DNA of 33,055 nt, from NCBI GenBank assembly GCA_964449375.1, contig CAYVAS010000026.1, positions 1-33,055 on the forward strand, written 5' to 3'. The notes beneath the pieces are model-generated. The model saw only the letters and a program-made list of their open reading frames with translations. It was not told the origin of the DNA and did not search any database. Position numbers and translations under genes: made by a program. Positions 32,992 to 33,055 of this stretch are shown here, in pieces. The stretch's first letter is position 1, and every line of letters begins with the position of its first letter. Origin of the DNA: JAFDWI01 sp964449375 (GTDB taxonomy: Bacteria > Actinomycetota > Acidimicrobiia > Acidimicrobiales > Iamiaceae).

Positions 32992-33055
32992 CTACCCCTT
33001 ATTCTTCACGGTGGTAGTTGAGTGAATTGGGTCGCGTCCGCGGAAAAGCCCTTCT

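Overview
This window is high-GC, densely packed chromosomal DNA that looks actinobacterial, possibly Acidimicrobiia-like. The pointers are the GC-rich codon use, frequent GTG starts, -10 boxes of the form TANNNT with poor -35 boxes, several apparently leaderless starts, class II FBPase (GlpX) and a coenzyme-B12 acyl-CoA mutase. The taxonomic placement is inference; there is no rRNA or tRNA in the window to test it.

Layout. 1-1074: end of the ATP synthase operon (atpD C-terminus, atpC). 1144-3128 (minus): a Tat-exported protein of unknown function and glpX. 3278-8047 (plus): a PqqD/HprK-like fusion protein, an isobutyryl-CoA-mutase-like large subunit, a metallo-beta-lactamase-fold hydrolase and a flavin-reductase-like protein. 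8182-14321 (plus): a sugar-type ABC importer (ATPase, two permeases, two paralogous binding lipoproteins). 14356-19365: oligopeptidase B (minus), a gamma-carbonic-anhydrase-like protein (plus) and a membrane-anchored coiled-coil SMC/YhaN-like protein (minus). 19684-23366 (plus): a heterodimeric ABC exporter with one canonical and one degenerate ATP site.

23468-32435 is the accessory part: an RHS polymorphic-toxin locus with looser base composition. A secreted RHS protein (about 1641 aa when reconstructed) is broken in two ways. A run of ten G residues just after the signal peptide puts the reading frame out by one base. An IS3-family element (25567-26837) with an AGA target duplication sits in the middle; removing it restores the frame exactly. 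Downstream come tip A with a candidate membrane immunity protein, a remnant of a second tip (B), a 922-bp apparently perfect copy of the 3' end of the RHS core, and tip C, which carries an HETVH motif. A lipoprotein gene, the candidate immunity gene for tip C, overlaps the tip C gene. The repeats are direct and frame-compatible, so recombination between them would exchange tip A for tip C. The locus therefore looks like a toxin-tip cassette store, with a possible phase-variable on/off tract at the front.

32570-32959 (minus) is a small XRE-type regulator, apparently leaderless. All calls come from reading the sequence. No database search was run, and functions of the RHS tips and immunity candidates are inferred from position and motifs.
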